Assembly: GCA_949316235.1 (NCBI GenBank)
Contig: OX438747.1
Location: forward strand, 31,530,601-31,594,600
Source of the DNA: Oegoconia quadripuncta
Taxonomy: Eukaryota > Arthropoda > Insecta > Lepidoptera > Autostichidae
Reading direction: 5' to 3'
DNA length: 64,000 nt
Position numbers and translations under genes: made by a program. Under the pieces are notes generated by a model, which saw only the letters and a list, made by a program, of their open reading frames with translations, ran no database searches and was not told the origin of the DNA. Shown here in pieces: positions 1-10,931 of the stretch (position 1 is the first letter of the stretch; each line of letters opens with the position of its first letter).

Positions 1-212
1 TAGCATTAACCAAGCCGCCCCGCCAAGCAGCAATGTTAATAGCATTATTGTGTTCCAGTTGTCAGAGATAAGAGAGCCAGTCCCCCAAATATGTTGGAGT
101 TTCCGGGTCAGTACGCTTCCACCTTCGACCTCATCTTCACTTACTTCACTTAACATCAGGTCTGATTGAGGTCAAGTACCAACCCGTCGTGCATAAAAAA
201 AAATAAAAAAAA
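1..212 (+). repeat. SINE S1, 3' part cut by the window edge
   Basis: Body of the S1 family: a block with AAGCAGCAATGTTAATAGCA, then GGGTCAGTACGCTTCCACC, then GTGCAT followed by an A-rich tail. Longer copies (17750, 24392, 54588) show that the family starts with a tRNA-like head carrying a B-box-like GGTTCGATCCC. About 13 copies lie in this window on both strands, so S1 is its most abundant repeat. Confidence 0.8.
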
Positions 213-867
213 GGCTAAGGCTCACCACAAAAACCTTTTTCTATGTTATGCATTAGTGACTGTTATATAGATCTGTTTTTAAACAGAAATTATAGCTTTA
301 CACTTTAAGCCATTAGGGCAATGTAAAATACAGAATTATATATTATATACAGTGACAATCTAAAATTGGGAAAAAAATTATGGCCGGTGTTGTTTGTCAT
401 TACGTGAGTGTGTTCAAAATGTCGTAAAAGAATAGACTACACAGTAAACAATCTAGTATTTATTTTTGAAGCTAAAATTTGTAACAAAAAGTAGTGACAA
501 CATAGTCTAGTGTGGATTAAAGTATCATCCAATTGTCCTAGAAGTACAATGTATATTAAAACCATTGTCATATAAATACAATTTCTTTATTACCCGACTT
601 ACCAATAAAGGAGAGTAATTTTTTTCAAGTGCATGTATGTATGTCCGTTCCTTTGGCTAAATGGCTTCGAAGTGCATGATATCGTCAGATTCGTCTTGAT
701 ACCTGAAGTGTCATTCGATACATTTCATGATAAATATCTAACATGGTGTCTGCAAAATACTAAATAATGCTGTCGGGTTTTTTGGTTTTCAAATCCTTAA
801 ATAGTTATTTAAACGAAGCAGTAGTGTTAATATCTTCAATTTATCTAATTCATTCTTCTTCTGCTTC
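213..867. other. No recognised feature
   Basis: AT-rich sequence with no coding pattern or repeat shared with the rest of the window that I could see. Confidence 0.5.
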
Positions 868-1130
868 AATTTAAGAGCTATGCTCTTGTCGGTGACGTAA
901 TGACCACGTCTCTCTACTTTACGCCCTCGTTTTAACCTCTTGGTACGACACGACATTCACCTTTTCTTTCACTTGGTTAAAGTAATTACGCCTAGGTCTT
1001 CCCCTCCCTCTCTTTCCTTCAATCTTTCCCCCAATTATGTTCTTCAATAAAATATCGTATCGTATCAAGTGACTTATCATCTTTCCTCTTCGATTCTCAA
1101 CTGTGGCTCTTTCTAATTCATTCAAAGAAA
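868..1130 (-). pseudogene. LINE LD: C-terminal reverse-transcriptase remnant
   Basis: The minus strand encodes a tail with RRGKMISHLIRYD, then GKIEGKRGRGRPRRNY, then SYQEVKTRA. This is the usual end of arthropod endonuclease/reverse-transcriptase LINE proteins of the RTE-like type (family knowledge). A TAA follows KTRA; one frame over, the sequence continues as RETWSLRHRQEHSS and stops, so a frameshift or nonsense change near 920 separates the two parts. The catalytic RT core is absent, so this is a 5'-truncated dead copy. The terminal stretch recurs at 28081-28412 and 47148-47215. Confidence 0.75.
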
Positions 1131-1614
1131 TTCACTAAATTATGGTACTTTCCTGAAGCATAAGAACTCTAGAAGTGAATATTGTAGCGGGATTACTATA
1201 TGATAATTGAACTAATAAGGTAGGGGCGCTATCTGAAGTACGGCCCTGTTAGGTTTATTAGAGGCTTGAAAATTGACGGAAGGTAAAATGGTTAAGTGAG
1301 AATTATGAAACTCCTTGGAGGGAAGTTTCTTTTTATTTATCAAGAAGAAATAGCGGCTGAAATGAGATATAACTTATCAGTTTTATTTATGTATACTAAT
1401 TAAAAAAAAAACAAGATTAACAGAGGTTACGAACCATTCGTTTTTTAGTGCACTCGTTCGTCTTTAGGGTTCCCTGATTCTTTTATGGGTTCAAATTGAG
1501 TATTACGGACTTACCCCGTCTATAGAACTTTCCGTCTTTTCATCACAGCCCGCTCTTTCATTGAAATTTAACGAGATAACGTGTTTAAATTTTCAATTCA
1601 TGACCACTTTGTTG
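1131..1614. other. No recognised feature
   Basis: AT-rich, with no long ORF and no repeat family I could name. Confidence 0.5.
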
Positions 1615-1800
1615 GTCGTCTATCAATCAATCAATCAATCAAGTACACTTTATTGCACAAAAATTCTACAATGCACTTCATAAATATAGCTTCAAAAAAA
1701 AATTGAACAACCAGACGGTCTTATCGCTATTAAGCGATTTCTATCAGACAACCCTTGGGTAGAGAAAGAAGTAGAACGGGATAAAAGCAAGTAGGTTGTG
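1615..1800 (-). repeat. LINE LJ 3' end with tetranucleotide tail
   Basis: Plus strand reads (TCAA)n followed by a TTTATTGCACAA block and a TCTTATCGCTATTAAGCGA block. On the minus strand this is a 3' UTR with an AATAAA-type signal and a TTGA-type tail, as in non-LTR elements that end in a microsatellite. Related ends occur near 4700, 26240, 31669, 55757 and 59600. Confidence 0.6.
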
Positions 1801-2837
1801 TACCAATGACTTAAAAAAATATATAAAATTATAGATACCAAACAATAGATATAAGCGTACATACGTTAGATATGAACATCAACATACATGCAATGATAGT
1901 GTAAAATATATTCCATTCTTTATTACAAATAAACACAAAAGATACATTTGTCAGATACAAAGATACAAAGGTGAGCTTATCTCTAAGAGAGATCTCTTCC
2001 AGCCAACCCTATAAGCGGTTAGAGAGTGTATAACGGGGAATAAAAGAAGGCGTACAACGCAATGGTGATTAAGTAAAAAAAAAAAAGTCTATAATACATT
2101 AATACTTGTAAATAACTAAATATAACTACATGAATATAATACTAAATAAACCTAAATAAAACATTTAATCAGATATATAATTAATATATTATATAAATAT
2201 CAATATATAACATTACTTCTTATGCCAATTGCGACAGGTAGTGTTCTTTTAAGCGCTTTTTGAAAACTGGTGGTGTAGGGCTCTCTCGAATACCTACATA
2301 GATAGTGATAAATTGATAAATATACAATATATGTGACACCAAACAAAGAAAATATTGGATACTATAATTACCAAATCTCAGAATCACGAATATGGCAGCA
2401 GTCAAGACGCTAGAAAATGTGTCTTAACTTGTGCTCTAAAAGTAAATGATGATTGTGCACGACGTACTATCTGTCAGTGTTTCAAGGCTAATTCTTAGAA
2501 ACGGCTGGAGCAATCAAGTTATAATTATTATCGAATACCAAGGTCCATGACCGCTTACTGAAGAAAGAAGTTTTTTTAAACGTATGTAATGAAAAGGTAC
2601 GGCGTATTTTCTACTAAAAGTCTCATCGACAGTTCACCAAGACTTAGATGGCACCTACTTCTCGGCGGTCTACATTCTTGAAATTTAGAACAAATGAAGG
2701 TTATTTAGCAGAAGCGATGAAATAAATACGAAATTCATTAATTTTAGATCCCCCGCGAAATTATCTAACGACAAACTTAATTTTGCGATCTTATTCATGC
2801 AACTTCCATGTAACTAACCATATATTTAAAAAAAAAA
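1801..2837. other. AT-rich stretch, no recognised gene
   Basis: Holds poly-A runs and a degraded piece near 1979-2060 (TCTCTAAGAGAGATCTCTTC) that may be an old LJ-type 3' UTR. Nothing else seen. Confidence 0.45.
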
Positions 2838-3046
2838 TCGGACACTTACACCTATCATCTAGTTCCAAACTAAGCTTGTACTATGGATATTAGATGACGG
2901 ATAAACATACATAAATATTTATATAAACATCCATGACTACATATATGTTCGTATTCATCACACAAAAATTTACTTCTCACGGGATTCGAACCCGCAACCG
3001 TTGGTTTCGCTGACAGGGTCACTATCCACTACACCAATCGGTCGTC
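2838..3046 (-). repeat. SINE S3
   Basis: Read on the minus strand: GACGACCGATTGGTGTAGTG (A-box-like), then a B-box-like GGTTCGAATCCCG, then GATGAATACGAACAT, and finally a 3' part ending GGTGTAAGTGTCCGA. The order is that of a tRNA-derived SINE. Six copies are in the window. Confidence 0.85.
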
Positions 3047-4417
3047 GATTTAAGTTTGTCAATTTTAAAATAATGGTGAAGTTGGATATATTTGTCCAGC
3101 ACCCACAACTCAAGTTCTACTCGCATTTTTCCGGGCAATACTTATTGTTACCATAAGCAAAAAGTAAAACAAACCGTCAATGTAGGGTATAAAATCAGTT
3201 ACTTTAAAAACTACATCACTTCACAGAATTTGAAACGTAAAAATTGCTGGTAATCAATATAATCAACAATTTTTAAACATTTTTAGGTTAGTGGTCATAA
3301 ATGAAACGAAATAATCTTATAAACGACATAACTTAAATGTTACGAATGTTTGAGAACCGTTGAGCTTTTGCGAAGCCAAAATTCGCCACTGCTAACGACT
3401 GGACATTCGGGCGAAAGGGATAGAAGATACCTACGCGCGAACGGGACGTATAGAGGGTGTAAGCTACGCCTAATCAATGCATACAGCCTTCCCTGAAGCC
3501 TGCAGAGGCTTCAGTGTGTCGCGTACTCTGAACGAGACGGTGCGTGTGTTTTCGTTGCTAAAAAAAAAGAAAATTAAAAAAAAAATAATAAACCTGATTC
3601 AAATTCCTTGTAGTTCTCAATCCGAACAAAAGGAATTAGATTCACTATTCAAAAACAGAATTCGAATAGGATTTAGAAAACGAACGCCAGCAAGCGGCGT
3701 TCTAACAAAAGACCGCGCAGTATTGTGGCCTTTTTAATTGTTGAAAAAAAAAAAAAAAACCAAGCCGTGTCAATAACCGTTCGGAAACTCAAAAGTTGAG
3801 TGCTTCACCAAAGTGACACCTGCTTACTAAAAAAAGTTGATTCAAAAAAAAAATTACTTCGTCAGTTTTCGGGGTGTTTTATTGTTTCCAATGCGTATAT
3901 TCACGTTTCTACGTTCAGGATTTTGCTGTAAGCCATAGTTACGGTATTTTTTTGCTGAGTGCCGGGGTGGGGGGTGCAACGCAAGGATCCTTTGTTCGCT
4001 GCTGCACCGTTTGTATCGCAAACTGCTGCCTCAATGGAAAAACGTAGTAAGTCCATTTCCTAATGTCACTTTTCAGCCATTTTGGTGTAGCGTTCATGCT
4101 CGGATGCACTATTTGTGTTATTTTTATGTGTACATCCATCGAAAAGAGGATCTTTTGTTGGAGTTTAATGGTTTTAATTATGAAATATGTCTTTTTATTG
4201 TGTTTAAAGCAATTGGTGCAATACTGCACTGTGAAATATCTACCTTTATATGTACTAGCGAACGTACAACTGAACAAGGAATGCGCCGCGTGGTTTCATA
4301 TGAAGCATTTATTTCCACGTTGATATAAATGTATTGGAAATACAGGACAACTGCTACAGGACACTAAGGAATAAAAGACTGAAAAATTTCAATCGAAATT
4401 TTCAACCTTTCCTATGT
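3047..4417. other. No recognised gene
   Basis: Several A-rich runs and a small palindrome around 3493-3512. Short overlapping ORFs between 3939 and 4328 lie on both strands and in more than one frame, with no recognisable motif, so I treat them as chance. Confidence 0.5.
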
Positions 4418-4620
4418 TTTTAATCCCCGACGAGAAACGACGGGTCTTATGTGCTTGGACTGCATTGTGTGTATGTTCAGTCTTTGTCTGGATGTAGCTT
4501 AGTAAAGCGTGATTCGATTTGAGTGCGTTTTTTTATATTAAAAACTAAACAATGAGTAGCCATGTTTGATGCAAATGGGCTTAAGCCGTTTTGAATATAT
4601 TATAATAAATAAAATACAAA
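4418..4620 (+). repeat. Dispersed repeat D3
   Basis: Begins with CGACGAGAAACGACGGGT, then TTTGTCTGGATGTAG, ATTCGATTTGAGTGCGTTTT, and a CATGTTTGATG/TTAAGCCGTTTT block. The same order recurs at 36005-36175 and in inverted partial copies near 34990, 53150 and 53915. No coding content; superfamily unknown. Confidence 0.6.
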
Positions 4621-4699
4621 GAATATTTAACATAACATAACATAGAAGAAATTTCATTGTAGAAATAAGCAGAACCTGTTGTGTCGTTTCTATTATGTT

Positions 4700-4850
4700 G
4701 TATCTGTATGTCTTTTTCTTGTGTGCAATAAATGATAGATAAATAAATAAATAAAATAAACATAAATGGTAATTATGTACAAAAGCGGTCTTATCGTTCA
4801 TAGCGATTTCTTCCATACAACCTCAGTTAAAGAAGCTTTTCAACATGTAG
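4700..4850 (-). repeat. LINE LJ-like 3' end
   Basis: A (TAAA)n run at 4739-4760 precedes GTACAAAAGCGGTCTTATCG and TAGCGATTTCTTCC, the complement of the GATAAGGCCGCC block in the other LJ ends. Tail type differs (TTTA rather than TTGA). Confidence 0.5.
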
Positions 4851-5228
4851 TTGGATAGTGCAAAGTAAAAGGTGAATAATTTTAAATATGAGCAGGTACA
4901 TTCTACTTAACAAAGATAAACACTTACTAAAATATTTTCCTGGTAAAACAGTTTTTGGTAAATTCCAATGATATCATAGTCTTGAGAGATCTATTTTTTT
5001 TACATTTAAAATTAATCTCGGGGATAGGTTCTTAGCCATGTTTGATTGAAAACGGTTAAGCCGTTTCCAGGATACCTATTAAGGTTATAACAGTTGGTTT
5101 GATCTATCTGAATAATACAATAATTTGTTACGTTCGGATTTTCTAGATTTTCAATTTACCGTTTTTATAATACCATCGGTTAAAAGACGCTGTAATGATT
5201 TGTATTGTATCTAGGTGGAAAACTGAAG

Positions 5229-5917
5229 TCAAGTGAGAAGGATTTCCAAAAGAAACAAGAAATACCTAAGTTTCTCAGCTTTCCGAATCGAAATTATCCT
5301 GAGAAGGATTGCCAAAAGAAATACCTAAGTTTCTCAGCTTTCCGAATCTAAATTATCCTGAGAAGGATTTCCAAAAGAAACAAAAGAAATACCTAAGTTT
5401 CTCATCCTTCCGAATCGAAATTATCCTGAGAAGGATTTCCAAAAGGAATACCTAAATTTCTCAACCTTCCGAATCTAAATTATCCTGAGAAGGATTTCCA
5501 AAAGAAACAAGAAATACCTAAGTTTCTCAGCCTTCCGAATCTCAATTATCCTGAGAAGGATTTCCAAAAGAAATACCTAAATTTCTCAAACTTCCGAATC
5601 TAAATTATCCTAATAAGGATTTCCAAAAGAAATACCTAAGTTTCTTAGCTTTCCGAATCGAAATTATCCTGAGAAGGATTTCCAAAAGAAATACCAATTT
5701 TCTCAGCTTTCCGAATCGAAATTATCCTGAGAAGGATTTCCAAAAGAAATACCTAAGTTGCTGCCTTCCGAATCTAAATTATCCTGAGAAGGATTTCCAA
5801 AAGAAACAAGAAATACCTAAGTTTCTCAGCCTTCCGAATCTAAATTATCCTGAGAAGGATTGCCAAAAGAAACAAGAAATACCTAAGTTGCTCAGCCTTC
5901 CGAATCTAAATTATCCG
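5229..5917. repeat. Minisatellite, 11 units of about 55-68 bp
   Basis: Eleven units each contain GAGAAGGATTTCCAAAAG, then AAATACCTAAGTTTCTC, then CTTCCGAATC and AAATTATCC. The length difference comes mostly from an optional ACAAG-type insert before AAATACC. Unit starts, judged by the AATTATCC block, fall about 59, 66, 60, 66, 60, 58, 58, 55, 68 and 67 bp apart. No coding frame persists through the array. Confidence 0.95.
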
Positions 5918-5947
5918 AGTCGGATCTGCTCTGACTGTCTCATGTTT

Positions 5948-6474
5948 TACCCTGTAATTGTTCGAGGACAATACTAACCCTATCAGAAGGTACTTCCTAC
6001 AGCATGTCCTATCCTATGATATCATAAAAATTGTTTTTGTAAAATTTAAAAAGTCAATCTTGAAAAGTCTTTTTGTGTCCAGTATTACTGCAACCATTAT
6101 ACTGTTCGAATTTATCCATTTTTGTATCCTGTAATTCGACAGTGTTTGCTTGGAGATAATAATAACCTCATCAAAAGTTACTTCCTACAGCACACGTCAT
6201 ATGAGATGATATAAAAATGGATTAAAATTGAAAAGTCAATCTTGAAAAGACTTTTCCATTGTGTCCAGGAAACTACACCAATAATCACTGTTGAGCCTTT
6301 TGCATTTTTCAGTCCTAATTCGAGAGGGATTGCTCGGAGATGATAATGACCGATCGTAAGTTACTTCCTACAGATGATCATAAAAATCGGTTTTATAAAA
6401 TTAAAAAAATCGATCTTGAAAGTGTCCCGTTTACTATACTCCAATCAATAATACCGTTAGTCTATTTCGGCTCA
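5948..6474. repeat. Three diverged tandem units of about 185 bp
   Basis: The block TACTTCCTACAG recurs at 5991, 6179 and 6362. Each copy is preceded by a TAATT-G block and followed by ATCATAAAAAT and CTTGAAAAGT-type blocks in the same order. The array sits directly between the minisatellite and an M1 element. Divergence between units is high. Confidence 0.75.
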
Positions 6475-6476
6475 AG

Positions 6477-6894
6477 TATTAGGTCCTTACCTATGAAATT
6501 GGCGTTTTGTATGAAGAATTAAGACTGTCTTCTCCATACAAACATTTTTGATTTTTTTTTGGGAACGGCAAATCCATATTTAGCTAAACTTTGTGTGTCT
6601 TATCGGATAACCTTAAGTTAGGTATAGGCAGCGTTAATTTTTAAAAGTAACCGCTTTATAAAAGTTTCAGCGAATCTAAGAAATGATTATGCAAGCACAT
6701 GAAGATAGCTCTGTTCAAATTTTTTTTATTATGAGATTTAGCCCAGAAATTAAAAATATTTCATGTGAATCCTTGAAATAATATTCCATTTTCCAATTAA
6801 AAAACAAATTTGGATATAGCTTTGAAAATCGCAGGAATTGGTATATATGATTAACGAAGAAAAAAACTCCAATTTCATAGGTAAAGACTCAATA
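6477..6894. mobile_element. MITE M1, full length
   Basis: 418-bp element with inverted termini: TATTAGGTCCTTACCTATGA on the left, and its near-complement ending in GGTAAAGACTCAATA on the right. Internally non-coding, with landmarks GGGAACGGCAAAT and ATCGGATAA. Related copies are at 15200, 21739 (half) and 27275 (inverted). Confidence 0.85.
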
Positions 6895-7729
6895 TTTAAG
6901 CTAGAGATCCAATATTTAAACTTTGTAAAATCAATCATGTAAATAAAATTGAAAAACGTCAAAAACTTTTGAAAACGCCATAGAGGTTATATTTCTCAAG
7001 TACACAAAACAACTGAAAAGCGAAATGTCCTCGAAATAGCTAAACCGATCATCATTAAACATGGCTGCCCAAAACAAGCAGTCCCCTTATCTTTAATATG
7101 AAAAAAATAATGCATTCAAATAGGACAACACATTATTGAGATACATCCAGACAAAGACTACATAGCAAATAAAAAACTTCATAATAATAAAATTTCTTAT
7201 TTAAAATTTGAAAAAAATTTAAAAATCTTAAGCAAAACTATATAAATTGTGTTTAGAAATAGGTTTAGACGCAAGTATGCAATAGTAGTGATCAACTGCT
7301 CACCTGGTGAATCCGGATGACCGCATTGATCTCCTCTGGCAAGTGATGCCTCCTAATCTTATGGCTTATGGTTGAGACTAGAGATGCACACACAGATACT
7401 CCCAGAAAGAATGCAGAAGGTCTCTGATCGCGAAAAGCACCAAAGCACAGTCACTTTTCGATACAGCGCGCACGGTGGTCGTAAGGTCTCTGCTCCACTG
7501 TCAGAGGTCGACAGTAGGCGGAGGTGGCTGCGGGGAAAGGGGTACCGTACATCAAAAAACACGAAATAGGCAAGTTGACAACAGAGCATCTTAATATTCC
7601 AAACAAATTGAAAATTTTAAACACATTACTGAGATACACCCAGACAAAGTTGGTCACACCCAGACAAAGATTGGACATATCAAATACATAACACCCGGTT
7701 ACGGAACTCCAGAGTTATGATGCCACTTT
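6895..7729. other. No recognised gene
   Basis: Contains a local direct repeat of CACCCAGACAAAG near 7636-7665 and D3-like fragments. The short ORFs near 7360-7680 overlap on both strands and carry no motif. Confidence 0.45.
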
Positions 7730-8530
7730 CTGTAACCATCCTCTTCTTGCCCTGATTTCAATTTATTTGGGGTCCCTCTCAATACGTATTCTTCTTCCAA
7801 TCTCCTCTATCAGCTGTTACCTCCTCATTTACACCCTTTTCGTTCATATCACCCTTCATCCATCCATCCATCCATCTTTCCCGTGGTCTTCCTCTTCCTT
7901 TCTAACCATCGACATCCATATTCATCACTCTATTAGTAACATGCATTAGTATGCATGCTTAGTAGGATGCATTTCGGGGAGTGTGCGTTGGAATTACATA
8001 ATCTTATTCCACCGTCACCATTCCCACTAAGCGTGGGGAGGAATTCCACCCGTATATAGTTAATATACCGAACATTCGCACTAAGAAGTTCGATTCTTCA
8101 TTCATCATCCGAACAGCCAAGGCATGGAACTCCCTTCCGGCGTCAATCTTTCCTGAATCCTACAACCTTGGGATCTTCAAGAACAGAATGAATAGGCATT
8201 TACTGGGAGCGCGTGCTTCATCTTCGACTACTTCGTCACTTTCCATCAGGTGAGATTGTGGTCAAACGCGAATCCAGACATACATTAAAAAAAATGCGTT
8301 TCATCCCTCCTCATAATATTTCCATACCAAGCTATACGGTTTCCTTTCACCTTTTCTGTCACTGGTGCCAGTTTTAAACTCCCTCTTACACACTCATTTC
8401 TTATTTTATTCATCCTCGTCACTCCATTCATCCATATCAACATTCTCATCTCTGCTGCATGTAATTTCCTGATGAAGATACCACTTTCTGTGTTGCACTA
8501 AAACTCTTGTCACACTCTTCTCAATATTTC
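7730..8530 (-). pseudogene. LINE LH: RTE-type reverse-transcriptase C-terminus, split by an insertion
   Basis: From about 8470 down to 8293 the minus strand reads KLHAAEMRMLIWMNGVTRMN, NECVRGSLKLAPVTEKVKGN and RIAWYGNIMRRDET. It resumes below 7960 as VMNMDVDG, stop, KGRGRPRERWM, KGDMNEKGVNEEV and TADRGDWKKN. Together they are the thumb and C-terminal tail of an RTE-type endonuclease/reverse transcriptase (family knowledge). A LINE 3' end (LE) fills 7976-8293 and splits the frame; a nonsense codon also precedes KGRGRP. The catalytic YADD region is absent. The (CATC)n run at 7855-7877 lies within the coding remnant and has probably expanded from it. Confidence 0.8.
7976..8293 (+). repeat. LINE LE 3' end nested in LH
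   Basis: Encodes a decayed tail NIRTKKFDSSFIIRTAKAWN followed by SLPASVFPESYNLGIFK, then HLLGARASSSTTSSLSIR and an A-run. This is the last part of a jockey-like LINE ORF2 plus a short 3' UTR. It is flanked by ATGCATTTC (7967-7975) and ATGCGTTTC (8294-8302), a probable 9-bp target duplication with one change. Other LE copies: 23897, 28470, 47848, 48818, 58603 and 61400. Confidence 0.85.
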
Positions 8531-8612
8531 TGTGTAGTTGTGGTAATATGAACGCCGATTGGCCGAACCAACGTCATTTTTTGCATGTCTTTGGCAGACA
8601 CAATCAATTCAA

Positions 8613-8735
8613 TATGCTGATACCATGACAGGCGCGATAAACGTTTACATCGCGGTAGATAATATTTGTCCTGTTCATTCGCATGGACGAAATATACAAC
8701 TATCCCACTCGCATCTGCGTCGCGCACGACAAACG
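8613..8735 (+). repeat. Dispersed repeat D1
   Basis: Landmarks CATGACAGGCGCGATAAACG, GTAGATAAT, TTTGTCCTGTTCATTC, and a CGTCGCGC end. A second copy is at the right edge (63893-64000). Non-coding, type unknown. Confidence 0.65.
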
Positions 8736-9889
8736 ATGTCAAGCTACGGGGCTGGACTAGCAAATAACTAATAATAATATAGTTTGTATTTATAAAAATA
8801 TTCTAGGTATTTAAATTTTAGAGTGAGGGTAGTGTTAGCGGTCTCTACTTGCTCACGCCTGTATCGTGGCGGCCATAGTGTTTTACAGAGTGCGATTGTC
8901 TTGGTGAGTACAACAGTTTCACATCAACGTACTGGGAGGGTTGTGGTAAGTATTGTGTTATCTAAATAATGTGTGCATATGATATAAAATAATAAGAATA
9001 CGGGCAGGTTTATATATGTCGCAGATGGGTTCGGGTGGGCGTCGCTAGCGACCGGGACGGTGCCAGTCGCATGGTAAAGGGTGGCTCGTGCAATGGCGAC
9101 ATTATTGCAAGCTACTATAGGCGAATCGACAACGTATTCACATTCGATTATGATCATGAAACTGAAATGCTTACTGGTGAATAGTTTGCACGCCCCTCAT
9201 GCCATACAACTTGGCCCCCGCGTGCAGTCTGTTGAATTCAACCGGACCTGGTATTCAATTCCTCCTTGCTCAAATCCCATGGTAAACTTCTTATTAGCTA
9301 ACGACTCACCGGATTCTTCCAAGCGTCGGTGATAATGGTAATCAAATCACTCACAGTCGTGGATGTGTTCAGTGGAGCTCCGACTCCTTTGAAGGCTCGT
9401 ATCAAAGTCCCTGTCATTTTCGATGTGCGGACCTTATATTAACCTCGTCACCGCGCCATTTTCGGCGATACCAGCGCCACCAGGTTTACTTCATATTAAC
9501 CGAGTATTATGATAGTCAGTTGACCGTTTCAATAATGAATTCTATCGCTAATTTATCGCTATCTGCGACATATATTTAAAAATAATTTATTCAATTTCAC
9601 AGAGGAGATATACATAAATCAATATATTATTATATGCTACTACAATCCTACGTTAATAAAATAAGACTCATTGCCAGTATGGGTCCCGCTCTTGGCAGAG
9701 CCTGTGACGCAGGAGGAGGACTTGTTTGTGGCGTGTTCTGATTCGAATTTTTTGGCCATGTTCATGTAATGCATTTAAATGTGTTAACATATACACCTCG
9801 CCTGTTATTAAGTGTCTATATGGGTGTGGTCGATGGGGGGGTCATGACCCCCGCACCAAGGAGCAAGCCCGCTTCAGGGCATGTATATA
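8736..9889. other. No recognised gene
   Basis: Somewhat less AT-rich than its surroundings. Several ORFs under 85 codons overlap on opposite strands without recognisable domains. Confidence 0.45.
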
Positions 9890-10116
9890 TTTTTAATGCA
9901 CAACGGGTTAGCACTTGACCTATGTTAAGTGAAGACCTCATGGCTGAAGGTGGAAGCGTACTGACCCGGAAACACCATCTTATTAGGAGGACTGGAGTTA
10001 TCTCTGACAACTGGAACACAACAATGCCATTATAATTGCTCTTTGGTGGCAGACTTAGATAAGATGGGGATAGCTCGCTAGGCGGCCATTAAAAATGCGC
10101 TACCACCAACCAAAAC
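9890..10116 (-). repeat. SINE S1, diverged
   Basis: Complement of the S1 body, from the ATGCACAACGGGTTAG end to TACCACCAACCAAAAC. Several small deletions relative to other copies; tRNA-like head missing. Confidence 0.8.
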
Positions 10117-10795
10117 GAATGCTAAACATGTATTCAATGTTGTTTACAACGAGCTCCTTAGGGGGTCTTTGTGTCTTTCAAATATTTCCCCTTATCTTAC
10201 AGCTCTACTATACGTCAAAGATTTACTAATAACTCCTCTTTTTTGGAGAATTGCGTATGAAATAAAACTTGAGCGCACACGGCACAGGACAGCCAAGATT
10301 CGAAGCGTCGATATACTGCGCCATTTACCGAAAGCGTTTTTTACCAATTCTGGTGTCCATATAACGTGAATTCCTAGCTGTGACACGTATGATTTGTAGT
10401 AATTTTGGGTCAGGCAGTGAGGGCGCGTTGCCAAGTCGAGCAAGGCACTAACGTGGCACTAGCCTTTTCTACCTAAATACTACTTACAAGTCTACGTATA
10501 AAGAGAAGACATGACAATCTCTTTCTTTTGAAGATGCTGTGGAAAGTGTTAGGCGGCGCAAATACGACGGTCTCAATGGAGAGAAGTTATTTGCGCCGTT
10601 TGGTGTAGAAAGAAATCGTGGGGTCCAATCGCGCTATAGACTGGAGTTAACCTATCTATTTTAAAACGGTTCTACCGTCCAAACGGAACGTTTTTGAATT
10701 AGCTGATATATGTATGCTTATATGCAATAACATGGTAAATCATGAAAAATTTGTACTTTGTGTGTAATTATGACGATACGTAGTTTTTTTTTTTT
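10117..10795. other. No recognised gene
   Basis: Overlapping short ORFs on both strands (10169-10443), no motif. A short similar pair, TTTGCGCCGTTTGG and GGCGGCGCAAATACG, faces each other near 10550-10605. Confidence 0.45.
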
Positions 10796-10931
10796 ATTTA
10801 TCCATATTTGAACAATCTTCACTATAAGACGCCTACGAAAACCTGTAAAGGTTTGTGTGTAGTGCGAATGAGGTCACTGACCCGCCACGTTATTAATTAT
10901 TATAAAAGACAACTTAAAATATCTACATATA

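Noticed and set aside
3939..4328. Cluster of ORFs of 86-112 codons
   Set aside because: Three overlap on opposite strands and frames with no motif or codon bias; most likely chance.
5229..5917. CRISPR-like array
   Set aside because: Units are contiguous repeats without unique spacers, in eukaryotic DNA; a minisatellite fits.
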